From Botrimarina hoheduenensis (lineage in GTDB: Bacteria; Planctomycetota; Planctomycetia; Pirellulales; Lacipirellulaceae): 64,000 nucleotides of DNA. Numbering within the stretch: position 1 is the stretch's first letter; each line of letters starts with the position of its first letter. Made by a program: the position numbers and the translations under genes. This document shows, in pieces, positions 18,701-27,754 of the stretch. Location: positions 1 to 64,000 of the forward strand of contig NZ_SJPH01000010.1 of assembly GCF_007859815.1 (NCBI RefSeq), written 5' to 3'. The notes under the pieces are model-generated. The model searched no databases. It worked only from the letters and a program-made list of their open reading frames with translations, and was not told the origin of the DNA.

Positions 18701-18761
18701 TCATCTGGAGTTTGCTCAAATCGATCCCTCACGCGGTACCTCGGTAGGCGGGCTGCTATGA
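15732..18761 (+). CDS. dabA: DabA-family (DUF2309) inorganic carbon uptake subunit
   Basis: 1009 aa, soluble or peripheral. The carbonic-anhydrase-like zinc site described for DabA (C351, D353, H524, C539 in the Halothiobacillus protein) is seen here as Cys484-Ile-Asp486-Asp-Arg488 (CCIDDREESF), His668 (ICGHGSSS) and Cys683 (AAYDCGACGG). The His-to-Cys spacing of 15 matches exactly. The N-terminal block SVFVHHNTLHAFE and the later NLEYYFSRVDN and LPHNVAAMLGVMDG are also family features. With a NuoL-like partner, DabA is proposed to couple vectorial CO2 hydration to ion flow, accumulating bicarbonate. It overlaps the next gene by ATGA. The whole frame is intact and long for the family. Confidence 0.92.
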   Translation: MNHVAGETGLLVELIEHGAHLLPSQGPISVFVHHNTLHAFEDQTFSAGVNAAADLYDCHPYLPEAEYRRAVACDRISSADLEHELFDELNDTGDRLIGHLGTLHYLRMSMLAYELFEGSEEEVRWSIDESDTLKRFRSDAPEASRRTAVEASYRWLVRDYNNGARSHCPLANSIEASVERLGGRSAIATWNEEEREAFCLQTLWDACLLGAQLHSAESRVSVDNPWRCSAADEAIGQQINPILIRFCAAFLDQGQAAATLPDRGRGFLQAFVSLHRNGWHADHWLDSLADRILEIDRDELSPEEVISLALDRMGVAAADQPEYLQRELLALRGWAGLLWQMETNAEWTPCPAPRGTLVEYMAVRLLLRELATSSASVSAVSASASGQDEGAASAPVCRAYVLFQIAQVCGWSGIDLLSLTNDEWATLWTELQRFPSRERRRVFHQAYERHYRDRALNALVQNGRKKGHLSTAKPQQPAYQVVCCIDDREESFRRHLEEVDPECETLGLAGFFGVAMYYRGLGEAFYRPLCPVNVKPKHHIVEEPVYSETEASRRRASARKVIGKAAQSATRGSQSILGGLLAGVLGPLATLPLVLRVVFPRRSGRLANTARRLVGSGRTRLAIEAGASAESPEANGYTVDEMAAIVAAVLRMCGLEGRLSPLVVICGHGSSSVNNPHAAAYDCGACGGGRGGPNARAFARMANDPRVRQAVLALGVAIPESTVFIGAYHNTCDDSVDYYDLDEAPARVTEKIRRARLSIDEARARNAHERSRRFESASLTADTVQALHHVEGRAADLSQVRSECGHATNATCLVGRRDWSRGLFMDRRAFLTSYDPATDNEERTVLAGLLGAVIPVCAGINLEYYFSRVDNRGYGCGTKLPHNVAAMLGVMDGAGSDVRTGLPWQMVEIHEPMRILFVIEAPPKVLLKIMANNAAIDRLVRGSWVQIASIDPDNNELLLFQRGQFEPFVDNGEKLPVATSSLAWYRGQRDHLEFAQIDPSRGTSVGGLL

Positions 18762-20155
18762 GTTGGGATACAGTGCTTGCGACTGCTGGACTTGTGGTGG
18801 TGATTGCGCCGTCGTTGCTGGTGCTCGCTTTTTGCGCGACGGCGCTGTTTACCCGTCAGCCCAGCGAGAGACTGAGTGCCCGGCTGACGCAGGCTGCGGT
18901 CCTCGCAGGCTTGCTTGCGTCTTCGCTGGTTCTGTTCGGAATGCTCACCACGGGCAATCGAAATGTGATCGTCGAACTCGGCGAATGGGTCTCTCTGCAT
19001 CCGGATGAGACCGGAGAGGCCTATCATTTTCATCTGAAGTTTGTCTTCGACCGGCTCTCGGTTCCGTTTGTCCTGCTGACTTTTATCCTGGTGGGAACGG
19101 TTGGCGCGTTTGCCAACAACTACTTGCACCGCGAGAAGGGTTACGGCAGATTCTTCGCGCTCTACTCGCTGTTCCTGCTTGGAATGGTTACCGCCATCCT
19201 TGCTGGCACGGTCGAGACGTTGTTTCTAGGTTGGGAGTTGGTGGGGTTGTCGTCGGCGTTGCTCGTCGCTTTCTTCCATGATCGCACGGCACCCGTGCAG
19301 AACGGGCAACGTGTCTGGACGGTCTACCGCGTGGCGGACGCCGCGTTCTTGATCGCCGCGATTGCGATGCACCAACTTGTTGGGGGTGGCGATTTTGCGG
19401 CACTGACTGGCGAGGGGGCGTGGCCTTATGCCCAGGCTTCGATTGCCCCGGGGCCGGCGCTCGCGATCGGTCTGCTCTTGCTGATCGCTGCGGCGGGTAA
19501 GTCCGCCCTGTTTCCGTTCTGCGAGTGGCTCCCCCGCGCGATGGAGGGCCCAACCCCTTCAAGCGCCGTCTTCTACGGTGCGTTGTCAGTCCATTTGGGT
19601 GCCTATCTGCTCCTGCGGGTCAGTCCGCTGATTCAACAATCGGTCCCCTTGGCGGCGAGCATCATTGCCCTGGGTGCCATTACCGCCGTCTACGGTGCCG
19701 TCGTCACGCGAGCCCAGACCGATATCAAGAGCGCGCTGGCGTTCGCCTCACTGACCCAGGTGGGCCTGATCACGATCGAGATCGGTTTGGGATGGCAGTA
19801 TCTCGCCCTGATCCACATCTTGGGCCACGCGAGTTTTAGGACACTACAGCTCCTGCGGGCACCTAGTGTATTGCAGGATCATCAATCACTAGAGAATGCT
19901 CTTGGCGGCCGTTTGAACGCGCCCAAACACCGATCCGATCGCTCCAGGCTGAGCCGTGTTCTGTACCGCTTTGCCCACCGTCGTGGCCAGCTGGATGGAA
20001 CGATGGACCGCTACCTTGTGACGCCGCTACTAAGCCTGTTTAGCGGCTGCCAGCAGTTAGAAAGCCGCTGGTTAGGCTGGCTCGCCGGCCCCGAGAACGG
20101 CGCTCCACTCGATGCCCTGCCAAAGACCACCGCGGAGGCATCTGACCTCTTATGA
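18758..20155 (+). CDS. dabB: NuoL/MrpA-like proton-conducting subunit (DabB-type)
   Basis: 465 aa with about a dozen membrane helices. Antiporter-fold residues are visible: Glu160 in FLGWELVGLSSALLVAFFHD, the lysine helix IAAAGKSALFPFCEWLPRAMEGPTPSSAVFYG, and the His-containing helix LALIHILGHASFRTLQLLRAPS. Residues after about 385 are polar and cytoplasmic-looking. Family role: the ion-translocating partner that energises DabA. It is shorter than a respiratory NuoL and lacks the long lateral helix, as expected for DabB. ATGA overlaps with both dabA and the following gene indicate tight co-translation. Confidence 0.87.
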   Translation: MSWDTVLATAGLVVVIAPSLLVLAFCATALFTRQPSERLSARLTQAAVLAGLLASSLVLFGMLTTGNRNVIVELGEWVSLHPDETGEAYHFHLKFVFDRLSVPFVLLTFILVGTVGAFANNYLHREKGYGRFFALYSLFLLGMVTAILAGTVETLFLGWELVGLSSALLVAFFHDRTAPVQNGQRVWTVYRVADAAFLIAAIAMHQLVGGGDFAALTGEGAWPYAQASIAPGPALAIGLLLLIAAAGKSALFPFCEWLPRAMEGPTPSSAVFYGALSVHLGAYLLLRVSPLIQQSVPLAASIIALGAITAVYGAVVTRAQTDIKSALAFASLTQVGLITIEIGLGWQYLALIHILGHASFRTLQLLRAPSVLQDHQSLENALGGRLNAPKHRSDRSRLSRVLYRFAHRRGQLDGTMDRYLVTPLLSLFSGCQQLESRWLGWLAGPENGAPLDALPKTTAEASDLL

Positions 20156-21609
20156 TCGAACTTCATTTTCCCTTGCTCGAACTGGCGATTCTCGCGCCGC
20201 TGGTCGGTGCAATTCTCGCCCATGGAGCGGCTCCCGATCGAGCGCGACGCATCGCTCTTACAGCGTCAGCCCTGTCGCTCACATGCGGGTTGGTCGCTTG
20301 GTTCGATCTTGCATCGATCCGCTCGTTTGAAGCGCACGATCGTTGGACACTGCTGAGCTGGCTACCGGGCGGCGATCCGCTGGTGATCGACGAGCTAAGC
20401 GCCCCGTTGATCCCGCTGGCTTCCCTACAGTTTCTGCTGGTGATCTTGGCGACACTGCGGACCAAAGCGAGCCGCTTTTCACTAACCGGAGCCCTGATCA
20501 GCGAGGCGGTTGTCATTGCGACGCTCGCCACCCGCGAGCCATGGGTGCTGGCAACCCTGCTTACGTTGGGAACCATCCCCCCCACGCTTGAGCTGATTCG
20601 GCGAGGGCAAACGCCACGCGTGTTTGTGGCACATATGGGTCTTTTCGTGCTGCTGCTCTTTAGCGGATTAGCAATCCGCCAACTCGCGGCGGCCGGAAGC
20701 TTACCCCACGGTATCGGCGAGGCATTCGTCACACTTGCGGTGCTGATCCGTTGCGGCGGTTTCCCCCTGCATGGCTGGATCCCTGATTTGTTTCAGAGGG
20801 CAAGCTTCGGTTCGTCGATTTTATTTATGACTCCGCTGCTTGGTGCTTATGCGGCTCTGCGTTTGGTGCTGCCCGATTCGCCCGATTGGGCTTTACGTAC
20901 GATCGCGACCGTTTCGATGCTGACAGCGTTGTACTCGGCTGGGCTGGCGCTCGTGGAGCGGGATGCAAGGCGCTTCTATGCTCATCTGCTGCTGAGCCAG
21001 GCATCGCTGGTGCTACTCGGGATGGAACTCGCCACACTCTTAGGCATGACCGGTGCTTTGTGTGTCTGGTTATCGGTCGGTCTGGCGATGAGCGGATTCG
21101 GCTTGACACTGCGGTGCGTTGAAAGCCGGGTGGGGCGACTCGCACTCGATCGGTTCAACGGTCTGCACGACGCTGTGCCGACACTGGCCGGGCTCTTCTT
21201 GCTCACCGGACTCGCGAGCATCGGCTTTCCCGGCACGATCGGATTCATCGCGCTTGAAATCCTCATCGAGGGAGCCGTCCACTCGGCTCCCGCAATTGGC
21301 GTGATGTTGCTCATTGCGACCGCTCTGAACGGCATCGCGGTAATGCGTGCCTACTTCCGCGTTTTCACCGGCAAAGTGCACTCCGGCACGATCAACCTGA
21401 AGGCCAGCCCGCCCGAGCGGGTCGCGGTCTTGATCCTCTCGCTGCTGATCCTCGGCGGCGGAATATTTCCTCAGCCCGGCGTCGCGTCGCGCGAGCACGC
21501 CGCCCGTGCTCTGCTTGAACACCGTCAGTCCGGAGCAAAGGCTGCCCTGCCCGACCGAGAAACGACCTCGACAGCAACCATCAACCGAACGATTTTCACT
21601 CCCCGGTAG
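20152..21609 (+). CDS. Second proton-pumping-type subunit (NuoM/MrpD-like)
   Basis: 485 aa, highly hydrophobic, with the complex I antiporter-like fold. Visible blocks include ILAPLVGAILAHGA, DELSAPLIPLASLQFLLVIL, GGFPLHGWIPDLFQRASFG (the conserved helix before the central channel) and LTGLASIGFPGTIGFIALEILIEGA. It resembles NuoM/MrpD rather than NuoL. Classic DAB systems have a single antiporter-like subunit, so this is an additional one. It overlaps dabB by ATGA and precedes a SulP transporter by 27 bp, so it belongs to the same operon. Whether it forms a complex with DabA/DabB or acts separately is inference. Confidence 0.8.
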   Translation: MIELHFPLLELAILAPLVGAILAHGAAPDRARRIALTASALSLTCGLVAWFDLASIRSFEAHDRWTLLSWLPGGDPLVIDELSAPLIPLASLQFLLVILATLRTKASRFSLTGALISEAVVIATLATREPWVLATLLTLGTIPPTLELIRRGQTPRVFVAHMGLFVLLLFSGLAIRQLAAAGSLPHGIGEAFVTLAVLIRCGGFPLHGWIPDLFQRASFGSSILFMTPLLGAYAALRLVLPDSPDWALRTIATVSMLTALYSAGLALVERDARRFYAHLLLSQASLVLLGMELATLLGMTGALCVWLSVGLAMSGFGLTLRCVESRVGRLALDRFNGLHDAVPTLAGLFLLTGLASIGFPGTIGFIALEILIEGAVHSAPAIGVMLLIATALNGIAVMRAYFRVFTGKVHSGTINLKASPPERVAVLILSLLILGGGIFPQPGVASREHAARALLEHRQSGAKAALPDRETTSTATINRTIFTPR

Positions 21610-21636
21610 GCTCAGTTATCGCGAGCCGCTCTTGAA

Positions 21637-23334
21637 ATGAACGCTACTTCCACCCATTCCCACGCCGCTGACGAGATCACACCGATCGGTGACCGCGCAG
21701 GTTTCCTCGGCTACTTCAAGTACGACTTTCTTTCGGGTTTTCTTGTCTTCTTGATCGCCCTGCCGCTGTGCTTGGGGATCTCCCTTGCATCGGGCTACCC
21801 GCCGATCGCCGGTGTGTTCACCGCGATCGTGGGAGCTCTGGTCGCAACGTTCCTGAGCAATTCCGAACTCACGATCAAGGGGCCCGCCGCCGGGCTGATT
21901 GTGATCGCCATCGGCTGCATCGAAGACTTCGGTGGTAACGGCATGGCGGGGGGCTGGTCTGATGCTGACGCCGCGGCCTATCAGGCTGCCCTGGCCATCG
22001 GAGTTGCCGCGGCGGTGCTGCAGATTGCGTTCGGCCTGTTTCGCGGCGGTATCTTGGGCGAGTTCTTCCCGAGCGCTGCGGTCCACGGAATGTTGGCCGC
22101 AATCGGCGTGATCATCATCATCAAGCAGTTTCCTGTAGCCCTGGGGGTGAGCGCTCGTGGCGAACCCCTTGAGATGCTCCGCGAGTTTCCCAAGTACGTG
22201 CTTGAAGCGAATCCCGCCATCGCCACGATCGGCATCGTTAGCATCGCGATCATGTTTTTGTGGCCGCTTATAAAAGGGAAGCTCGGGCCGCTGCGCGTCC
22301 TTCCAGCGCCACTGGTTGTGCTCCTCTTCGCGGTCCCGCTTGGCATGCTCTTTGATCTACTGCACGCGCATTCCTACACCCTGCAAGGGCATCAGTACCA
22401 GCTCGGCGAACAGTACCTAGTGAGCATGCCCACCCGCATCTTCGGCATGTTCGACGACATCACCTACCCGAACTTCTCGGCGCTGAGCGAGTTGAAGGCG
22501 TGGAAGTGGGTCTTGATGTTCTTCATGATCGGAACCATCGAGTCCCTGCTGAGCACCAAAGCAATCGATCTGCTCGACCCTTGGAAGCGAAAGACTAACC
22601 TGGATCGCGACGTCACCGCTGTGGGCGTTGGTAACACCATCGCAGCATCAATCGGTGGCCTGCCGATGATCTCGGAGATCGTCCGGTCCAAAGCAAACAT
22701 CGACAACGGCGCTCACACCCGCTATGCCAACCTGTGGCACGGTGTACTCCTGCTGCTGTGCGTAGCGCTGCTGCCCATGCTGTTACACCGGATCCCGCTC
22801 GCCGCGTTGGCCGCGATGCTCGTTTACACGGGCTTTCGGTTGGCCCATCCGTCGGAGTTCCTGCACGTTTTCCGCATCGGCAAAGAGCAATTTGCGATCT
22901 TCGTTACCACGCTTATCGCTGTGCTCGCAACCGACCTGCTGATCGGCATCTTCATCGGAATTATGCTCAAGCTGGCCATCCATCTAATGAACGGCGTACC
23001 GATCAAGTCGCTGTTTAAGCCCTACATCGAGGTTCAGGCGATCGACGATACGCACAGCCGAATCGTAGCGAAGGAGTCGGCGGTCTTCAGCAACTGGATC
23101 CCCTTCCGCCGTCAGATTGAGCAGATCGGCCTGGTCCAGCACCGGAACGTCGTGCTCGACATGTCGGGTGCGTTACTCGTGGACTCTAGCGTGATGCAGA
23201 AGCTGGAAGAGATGCAGCGTGACTTCACCCGTGAGGGGCTTGTCCTGGATATCCAGGGGCTCGAAAACCTGCAACCCTACAGCTCAGATCCGCACGCGGC
23301 ACGTAAACGCGTTAAGGAGAAACCGGTAAGCTGA
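21637..23334 (+). CDS. SulP-family anion (bicarbonate/sulfate) transporter with STAS domain
   Basis: 565 aa. The first 430 residues carry the SulP membrane domain: [36 protein letters not shown] and [16 protein letters not shown] (substrate helix), then [20 protein letters not shown]. Residues about 445-550 form a STAS domain with [21 protein letters not shown]. SulP proteins move sulfate, bicarbonate (BicA type) or other anions, usually with Na+. Position at the end of a DabA operon favours bicarbonate. The nearby sulfatases make sulfate an alternative, but those are in another transcription unit. A GC-rich hairpin follows at 23357-23395. Confidence 0.88.
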   Translation: MNATSTHSHAADEITPIGDRAGFLGYFKYDFLSGFLVFLIALPLCLGISLASGYPPIAGVFTAIVGALVATFLSNSELTIKGPAAGLIVIAIGCIEDFGGNGMAGGWSDADAAAYQAALAIGVAAAVLQIAFGLFRGGILGEFFPSAAVHGMLAAIGVIIIIKQFPVALGVSARGEPLEMLREFPKYVLEANPAIATIGIVSIAIMFLWPLIKGKLGPLRVLPAPLVVLLFAVPLGMLFDLLHAHSYTLQGHQYQLGEQYLVSMPTRIFGMFDDITYPNFSALSELKAWKWVLMFFMIGTIESLLSTKAIDLLDPWKRKTNLDRDVTAVGVGNTIAASIGGLPMISEIVRSKANIDNGAHTRYANLWHGVLLLLCVALLPMLLHRIPLAALAAMLVYTGFRLAHPSEFLHVFRIGKEQFAIFVTTLIAVLATDLLIGIFIGIMLKLAIHLMNGVPIKSLFKPYIEVQAIDDTHSRIVAKESAVFSNWIPFRRQIEQIGLVQHRNVVLDMSGALLVDSSVMQKLEEMQRDFTREGLVLDIQGLENLQPYSSDPHAARKRVKEKPVS

Positions 23335-23356
23335 ATCTTAGACCGCTACGGTAGCC

Positions 23357-23395
23357 GCCAGCCAGCGAAACAAGACAACCGGTTTGCTGGCTGGC
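23357..23395 (+). terminator. GC-rich hairpin after SulP gene
   Basis: The arm 23357-23371 (GCCAGCCAGCGAAAC) pairs with 23382-23395 (GTTTGCTGGCTGGC) with one bulged base and a 10-nt loop. No T-run follows (TAAGACGG), so it may be a weak or Rho-assisted terminator or a 3'-end stabilising hairpin. It separates the uptake operon from the PhzF gene. Confidence 0.4.
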
Positions 23396-23447
23396 TAAGA
23401 CGGAAGAAAAGGCTTTGCGTGCTTCGAGTTTTACGATATCGAGATTC

Positions 23448-24284
23448 ATGACGACTCCGCTCTGGCAGATCGACTCTTTTGCCGAAGAACCGTTCACCGG
23501 AAATCCGGCTGCCGTCGCGCTGCTGCCCCACGCAGCGAGCGATAGCTGGATGCGTCGGGTGGCGGCGGAGATGAACCTTTCGGAAGCCGCTTTTGTTGTT
23601 GCGGAAGGGAATCGCTATCGACTGCGATGGTTTACGCCAACCGTCGAAGTGGATCTGTGCGGCCACGCCACACTCGCTGCGGCCCACGCGCTGTGGGAAT
23701 CGGGGGTGTGCAAAGCCGGCCTACCGATCGAATTTGCTACTCGCAGCGGACCGCTAATCGCGACGCAGACCGACGGCAAAATTGTTCTCAACCTGCCTGC
23801 CACGGTTTCAACTCCAACCCACGCGCCGGCCACGGTGCTAAAAGCTTTGGGGGTTCACCCGATTAGCACGCGGCATTTCACGCAGGGTCTGATGCTGGAA
23901 CTGGCTACAGAAGAGGAGATCCGTTCGGCAGCTCCTGATTACTTGCGACTCGCCGAGGCGGAGGAAGACGACTTTATCATTACGGCACGCTCCCGGGATC
24001 CGCGCTACGACTTTGTCTCACGGTTCTTCGCCCCGGCCCACGGCATTAACGAAGACCCGGTCACCGGCTGGGCACATTGCTGCCTGGGGCCCTATTGGGC
24101 GACAAAGCTCGGCAAGAACGAACTGACAGGCCGCCAGCTCTCAAATCGCGGCGGGACCGTTGGGGTGCGTGTTCTTGGCAAGGATCCCGCGAGCGATCAA
24201 CCTGATGGGGATCGCGTCGAGCTCGCGGGGAAGGCGATCACCGTCTTACGGGGTGAGCTTGTCACGCCTGTCGATCCTTCTTAG
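23448..24284 (+). CDS. PhzF-family isomerase/epimerase-like protein
   Basis: 278 aa from the ATG at 23448 (MTTPLWQIDSFAEEPFTGNPAAV, the standard family start). A TTG start 33 bp upstream would add an unrelated leader. The catalytic Glu region is MNLSEAAFVV. The repeat-fold motifs WFTPTVEVDLCGHATLAAAHAL and SRFFAPAHGINEDPVTGWAHCCLGPYW are clear. Family role: DAP-epimerase-fold enzymes, PhzF itself isomerising DHHA in phenazine synthesis, but most homologues act on unknown small metabolites. No phenazine genes are present. It converges with the flavin oxidoreductase, 22 bp away. Confidence 0.88.
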   Translation: MTTPLWQIDSFAEEPFTGNPAAVALLPHAASDSWMRRVAAEMNLSEAAFVVAEGNRYRLRWFTPTVEVDLCGHATLAAAHALWESGVCKAGLPIEFATRSGPLIATQTDGKIVLNLPATVSTPTHAPATVLKALGVHPISTRHFTQGLMLELATEEEIRSAAPDYLRLAEAEEDDFIITARSRDPRYDFVSRFFAPAHGINEDPVTGWAHCCLGPYWATKLGKNELTGRQLSNRGGTVGVRVLGKDPASDQPDGDRVELAGKAITVLRGELVTPVDPS

Positions 24285-24306
24285 TCGCAGGATCTCGAAC
24301 CACTCG

Positions 24307-25734
24307 TTAGCCGTTGGTTTTTGCCAACTCCAAGAGTCGCTGTCGCTCGGGTCGATCTTTGTAGAACGGGTCAAGCGGGTAGCAGCCAGAAACCATGCCG
24401 TTCCGCGGTGCCGTCGTGCAATCGCTGAACGTGCGGCAGACCCGCTTGCGAGTCAGCGATTTCCCCTGAAGAACGTCGGCGGGCAAGTCATGGTAAGAGA
24501 GCACCATGCGTCCTAGTCCGATCGAGTCCACCGAACCGGTGAGGACCATTGCTTGGGCGACGTTTGGTAGCCAGTCTTGCAGGTAGCTGTACCCCGACCC
24601 GACGACAATCAGTTCAGGATGCTGCTGCTTCAACTGAGCGGTCGCGTGGAGCTGCCGTGCGACTCCAACCAACGGATCTTCCGGGGGCTGGTAACCATCC
24701 GAAGGCGGGAAAGCCGCGGGGCGCTGGATATGCGGATTGTAGTAGGGACTTCCAGCCGTCGTGCAAACCAGCGAGATGCCCAACTCGCTGAGCAATCTTA
24801 GGAAGCGGCTAGGCTCCGTCAAATCGATCCCCAAGCCGGTCGTATCACCACCAAAGGCGTATCGGTAGTCGCCGGTTGTGTCGGGTTCACCGATGCGATC
24901 GGCACCCGGATGATAAGGGCTGAAGTCGAACACACTTACACGAACGCCAATACTCAAGCCCGGTGCCTCGGCGGCGAGCCCCGCAACGATCTCTCGCAAG
25001 AAGCGGGTCCGGCCCGTGAAGTCGCCCCCGTATTTTCCCGGTCGATCATAGGCCGAGAGCAATTCGTGACCGAGGTAACCGTGGCAGTGCTTCACGTCCA
25101 CAAAGGCGAAGCCTGCCTGCTGGGCCCGTACCCCCGCTGCGATGAAATCGTCGATCAGCTGATCCAGGTCGCTGTCGGATAGCAGCGGCCCGTCGTCCTC
25201 AACACCAACGCGCCGATCCAGCAGGGGATGCCGGTAGGCAATCCGGGGCTCGGGGGTGGTTTTGGCGTTGGGGCGCGCGAAGCGGCCCGAGTGCGTCAAT
25301 TGCAGCCCGACGAGAAGGTCGTCGGTAGAGCCAAAACGCTCCTGGTGAGCATTCTCAAGCTCGTGCCGCAAAGACTCGATCGCTCCGATGTTCGCTTCGA
25401 GCAGCATCAGCTGATTGGGGTTTGCACGTCCGTCGGGGCGAACGGCGACGGCCTCGCCCCCCCAGATCAGCTTGGCGCCGCTGTCGCCAAAGTTGCGCCA
25501 ACGTCGCCGTGTGAGATCGCTGGGCAGACCCGCGTGGTCGCCGTCCCAGCCCTCCATCGGCAAGATACAAAAGCGATTGCCGATCTTATACGAACCCGCG
25601 ACCAAGCCGGCCGCAAGCGGCGCTGCGGGACCCTGCGTCACCTGTTCATCCACAGGCAGATCGAGGCCGAGCGTCTCGAGATGGGTGAGGAACGCTGCAT
25701 AATCTTTAAGAGACGCGATCTTGGGAAAGCTCAT
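24307..25734 (-). CDS. Old Yellow Enzyme-like NADH:flavin oxidoreductase
   Basis: 475 aa, a TIM-barrel FMN protein. Visible family signatures: [13 protein letters not shown] (FMN-binding strand 1), [26 protein letters not shown], the active-site block [20 protein letters not shown], and the phosphate-binding end [14 protein letters not shown]. There is no C-terminal Fe-S/NAD half, so it is a single-domain OYE rather than a 2,4-dienoyl-CoA reductase. The substrate is unknown. Its ATG overlaps the stop of the DapA-like gene (25731-25734), so the two are co-translated. Together they suggest a small catabolic step involving an unsaturated or keto compound. Confidence 0.87.
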   Translation of the reverse strand: MSFPKIASLKDYAAFLTHLETLGLDLPVDEQVTQGPAAPLAAGLVAGSYKIGNRFCILPMEGWDGDHAGLPSDLTRRRWRNFGDSGAKLIWGGEAVAVRPDGRANPNQLMLLEANIGAIESLRHELENAHQERFGSTDDLLVGLQLTHSGRFARPNAKTTPEPRIAYRHPLLDRRVGVEDDGPLLSDSDLDQLIDDFIAAGVRAQQAGFAFVDVKHCHGYLGHELLSAYDRPGKYGGDFTGRTRFLREIVAGLAAEAPGLSIGVRVSVFDFSPYHPGADRIGEPDTTGDYRYAFGGDTTGLGIDLTEPSRFLRLLSELGISLVCTTAGSPYYNPHIQRPAAFPPSDGYQPPEDPLVGVARQLHATAQLKQQHPELIVVGSGYSYLQDWLPNVAQAMVLTGSVDSIGLGRMVLSYHDLPADVLQGKSLTRKRVCRTFSDCTTAPRNGMVSGCYPLDPFYKDRPERQRLLELAKTNG

Positions 25735-26711
25735 TGATTCGATCCTGCGTGATTGGCTTGGTTCGCCAAGGTGAGTTCTAGCCGCGTCGCGATCTGCGCC
25801 AGCAGTTCACGGTCGGCAGAGCCGCGTTTGGGGCTGCGGGGATGCGTTGCCGGATCACCAATCCAGCCTCTTTCCTTCAAAAACATGGCTGCCGAATGCT
25901 TGTAGGCCGGCACCGGGTCGCGAAAGGCCAAGAAACCCAGATGCTGCAACAAGTCATTGACCTCATTCCAGCCGGAGTCGCCCGCTTCCCACATGGCATC
26001 GCGCAGCGCGAAAGCGTCCGGAGCAAAACAGCTCAGTCCCAGCAGGTAATCGCTGCCGTAGACCACCATATCGATCGCCAGATCGTTCCCCGTGTAAACG
26101 CGGAAGTCGGGCCTAACGCGATTGCGAAGCGCAAGGCGTTGCCACTCCAGATCCCGTCGGAGGGAAGAATGCTTGGCACCGGTGCACCGACGGATTGCCA
26201 TCAGCTCGCGATAAACCTCCAGTGAATAGACCCGTCCGAACGGGGCAAACATGGTCCCCAACTCAAAAGCAATCATCTCATCGCACCGCTCCGCCAGCGC
26301 CTGATAGCCCCGCAGGATTGCTTCGTCGGGTTGGTGAGCCAGACCGAATGACTGAAAAATGACGGGGACGCCGCCGGTCGCCTGGATCCCGTCGATCTGA
26401 GTGGCGTAGGCAGCAAGGTCAAAGGCATCGCCCGGGCAGTCTGCGACAAATGCTCCCGCGACAAAGCGCTCGCCCCCCAAGACGGCTGCGGTTCGCGCGA
26501 GCACAGCACCGCGTGTGGCATCGTCCAGAAGATTGACGTAGCCCGTATCCATGTTGACAGCGGGCGTGAGGCCCGCGGCGACGGTGCGTTTGAGCAGGGA
26601 CTCAAACGCCGGCCAATCGACCTCACCCGCGCTGCAGTAGGGGAGCAAGACGGCGGTGATGCCGGTGATGCGGCGGCGAGGTTGGATAAGTTCGAGCGGA
26701 TCGACTTCCAC
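25731..26711 (-). CDS. DapA/NanA-superfamily aldolase-like protein with altered active site
   Basis: 326 aa. The GTG at 26711 is chosen because TTGGAGG lies 7 bases upstream and the protein then begins close to the barrel start ([21 protein letters not shown]); a GTG at 26774 would add an unrelated leader. The Schiff-base lysine appears conserved in GAKHSS, at the position of GIKEAS in DapA. The usual Tyr motif (Y-N-x-P) is not recognisable; the corresponding stretch reads [11 protein letters not shown]. It is therefore a class I aldolase-fold protein of uncertain chemistry, not lysine-pathway DapA. It is divergent from an AraC-type regulator. Confidence 0.75.
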   Translation of the reverse strand: MEVDPLELIQPRRRITGITAVLLPYCSAGEVDWPAFESLLKRTVAAGLTPAVNMDTGYVNLLDDATRGAVLARTAAVLGGERFVAGAFVADCPGDAFDLAAYATQIDGIQATGGVPVIFQSFGLAHQPDEAILRGYQALAERCDEMIAFELGTMFAPFGRVYSLEVYRELMAIRRCTGAKHSSLRRDLEWQRLALRNRVRPDFRVYTGNDLAIDMVVYGSDYLLGLSCFAPDAFALRDAMWEAGDSGWNEVNDLLQHLGFLAFRDPVPAYKHSAAMFLKERGWIGDPATHPRSPKRGSADRELLAQIATRLELTLANQANHAGSNQ

Positions 26712-26887
26712 GGCACAGCCTCCAACGATGATTCGAATGGCGAGCAGGGCGAGGGAGCGATTCCGCCCCCCCACGCCGGTTCTCTAACTCGATCAAAAAA
26801 ATAGTTGCCCCGCGGAGCGGTGTCTTGGACAATCAGGTATCACCTATTTGCATTTTGGGCACCGTAGCTCGTCACCGCTTTTTTGCC
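26712..26887. promoter_or_regulatory. Divergent promoter region, DapA-like/AraC
   Basis: 176 bp between the divergent starts. It contains the Shine-Dalgarno TTGGAGG (complement strand) for the DapA-like gene and an A-rich patch near 26796-26805 that could hold a promoter. No clear operator half-sites were found. Confidence 0.4.
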
Positions 26888-27754
26888 ATGCTCTCTCGTA
26901 CCCGTGTCGCGCTGCCCGAACGACTGCCCCCATGGGGGGTTGCCATCTTAGAAAGCCACCACGCTGACGATTTCAGCATGGAATGGCGCACCCATCCGTT
27001 TTTGAAGTTGGTTTACGTGCTAGCAGGGGAGGGGGTCTTGTGCCTTGGAGATTTGGAGCAATCATTCGCTCCACGAGACCTGCTCGTCATCCCGGCAGGG
27101 GTTCGCAATCGGATTGTGGATACCCCCGGTCGCCCCTCGTCGCTCTATGTGCTGTGCATCGCTCGGCGTCTGATCCGCTTTGAACCCCGCTGCGAAGCAA
27201 GCCTCGGCTTGGGCCGGCGGCCCCGGTCGGCACTATTAGCAAATCGGGCAGAGACGCGTCTTCGTCGGCTTAGATTCCACCATACCCACGGTGCCGATGA
27301 AGCGAGCGTGCCGATGGTTGCGGAGGCGCTAGGGTTGCTGCACCTGGTTGCGGTAGCGTCACGCGATGCGAGATCGCAGAACACGAACGGCCCCGGCGGA
27401 CAAAAAAGCACTTCCGCAAGCGATATGGCGCGGTATATCGCTTACCTGGACGAGCACTTCTTTGAAGCCGAGGGGGTCGATGCCGCCGCAAAGCAACTGG
27501 GGATCTCGCGCCGCGCTTTCACCCAAAGGTTCCGCCAGCACACGGGCGAGTCTTGGTTGCGTTACACACGACTCAAAGCGATCGACTATGCCGCACGCCT
27601 GCTCCGAGAAACCGAAGTTCCGGTCACCGCAATCGCCTTCGAGTGCGGCTTTGGAGACTTGTCAACTTTCTACCGACAGTTCAAGGCGAGGCTGGGGATG
27701 CCGCCTGCCGCTTATCGAGCAACACTGACCGGCAAGCCAGCTGCGGATCAGTAG
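26888..27754 (+). CDS. AraC-family transcriptional regulator
   Basis: 288 aa from the ATG at 26888 (MLSRTRVALPERLPPWG); a TTG at 26825 would give a longer, less likely start. Residues about 25-100 form a cupin-like sensor domain (HPFLKLVYVLAGEGVLCLGD, LLVIPAGVRNRIVD). The C-terminal 100 residues carry two helix-turn-helix motifs (AAKQLGISRRAFTQRFRQHTG and VPVTAIAFECGFGDLSTFYRQF, then the family end LGMPPAAYR). It is divergent from the DapA-like/flavin-oxidoreductase pair and is the likely activator of that pair in response to its substrate. Confidence 0.88.
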   Translation: MLSRTRVALPERLPPWGVAILESHHADDFSMEWRTHPFLKLVYVLAGEGVLCLGDLEQSFAPRDLLVIPAGVRNRIVDTPGRPSSLYVLCIARRLIRFEPRCEASLGLGRRPRSALLANRAETRLRRLRFHHTHGADEASVPMVAEALGLLHLVAVASRDARSQNTNGPGGQKSTSASDMARYIAYLDEHFFEAEGVDAAAKQLGISRRAFTQRFRQHTGESWLRYTRLKAIDYAARLLRETEVPVTAIAFECGFGDLSTFYRQFKARLGMPPAAYRATLTGKPAADQ

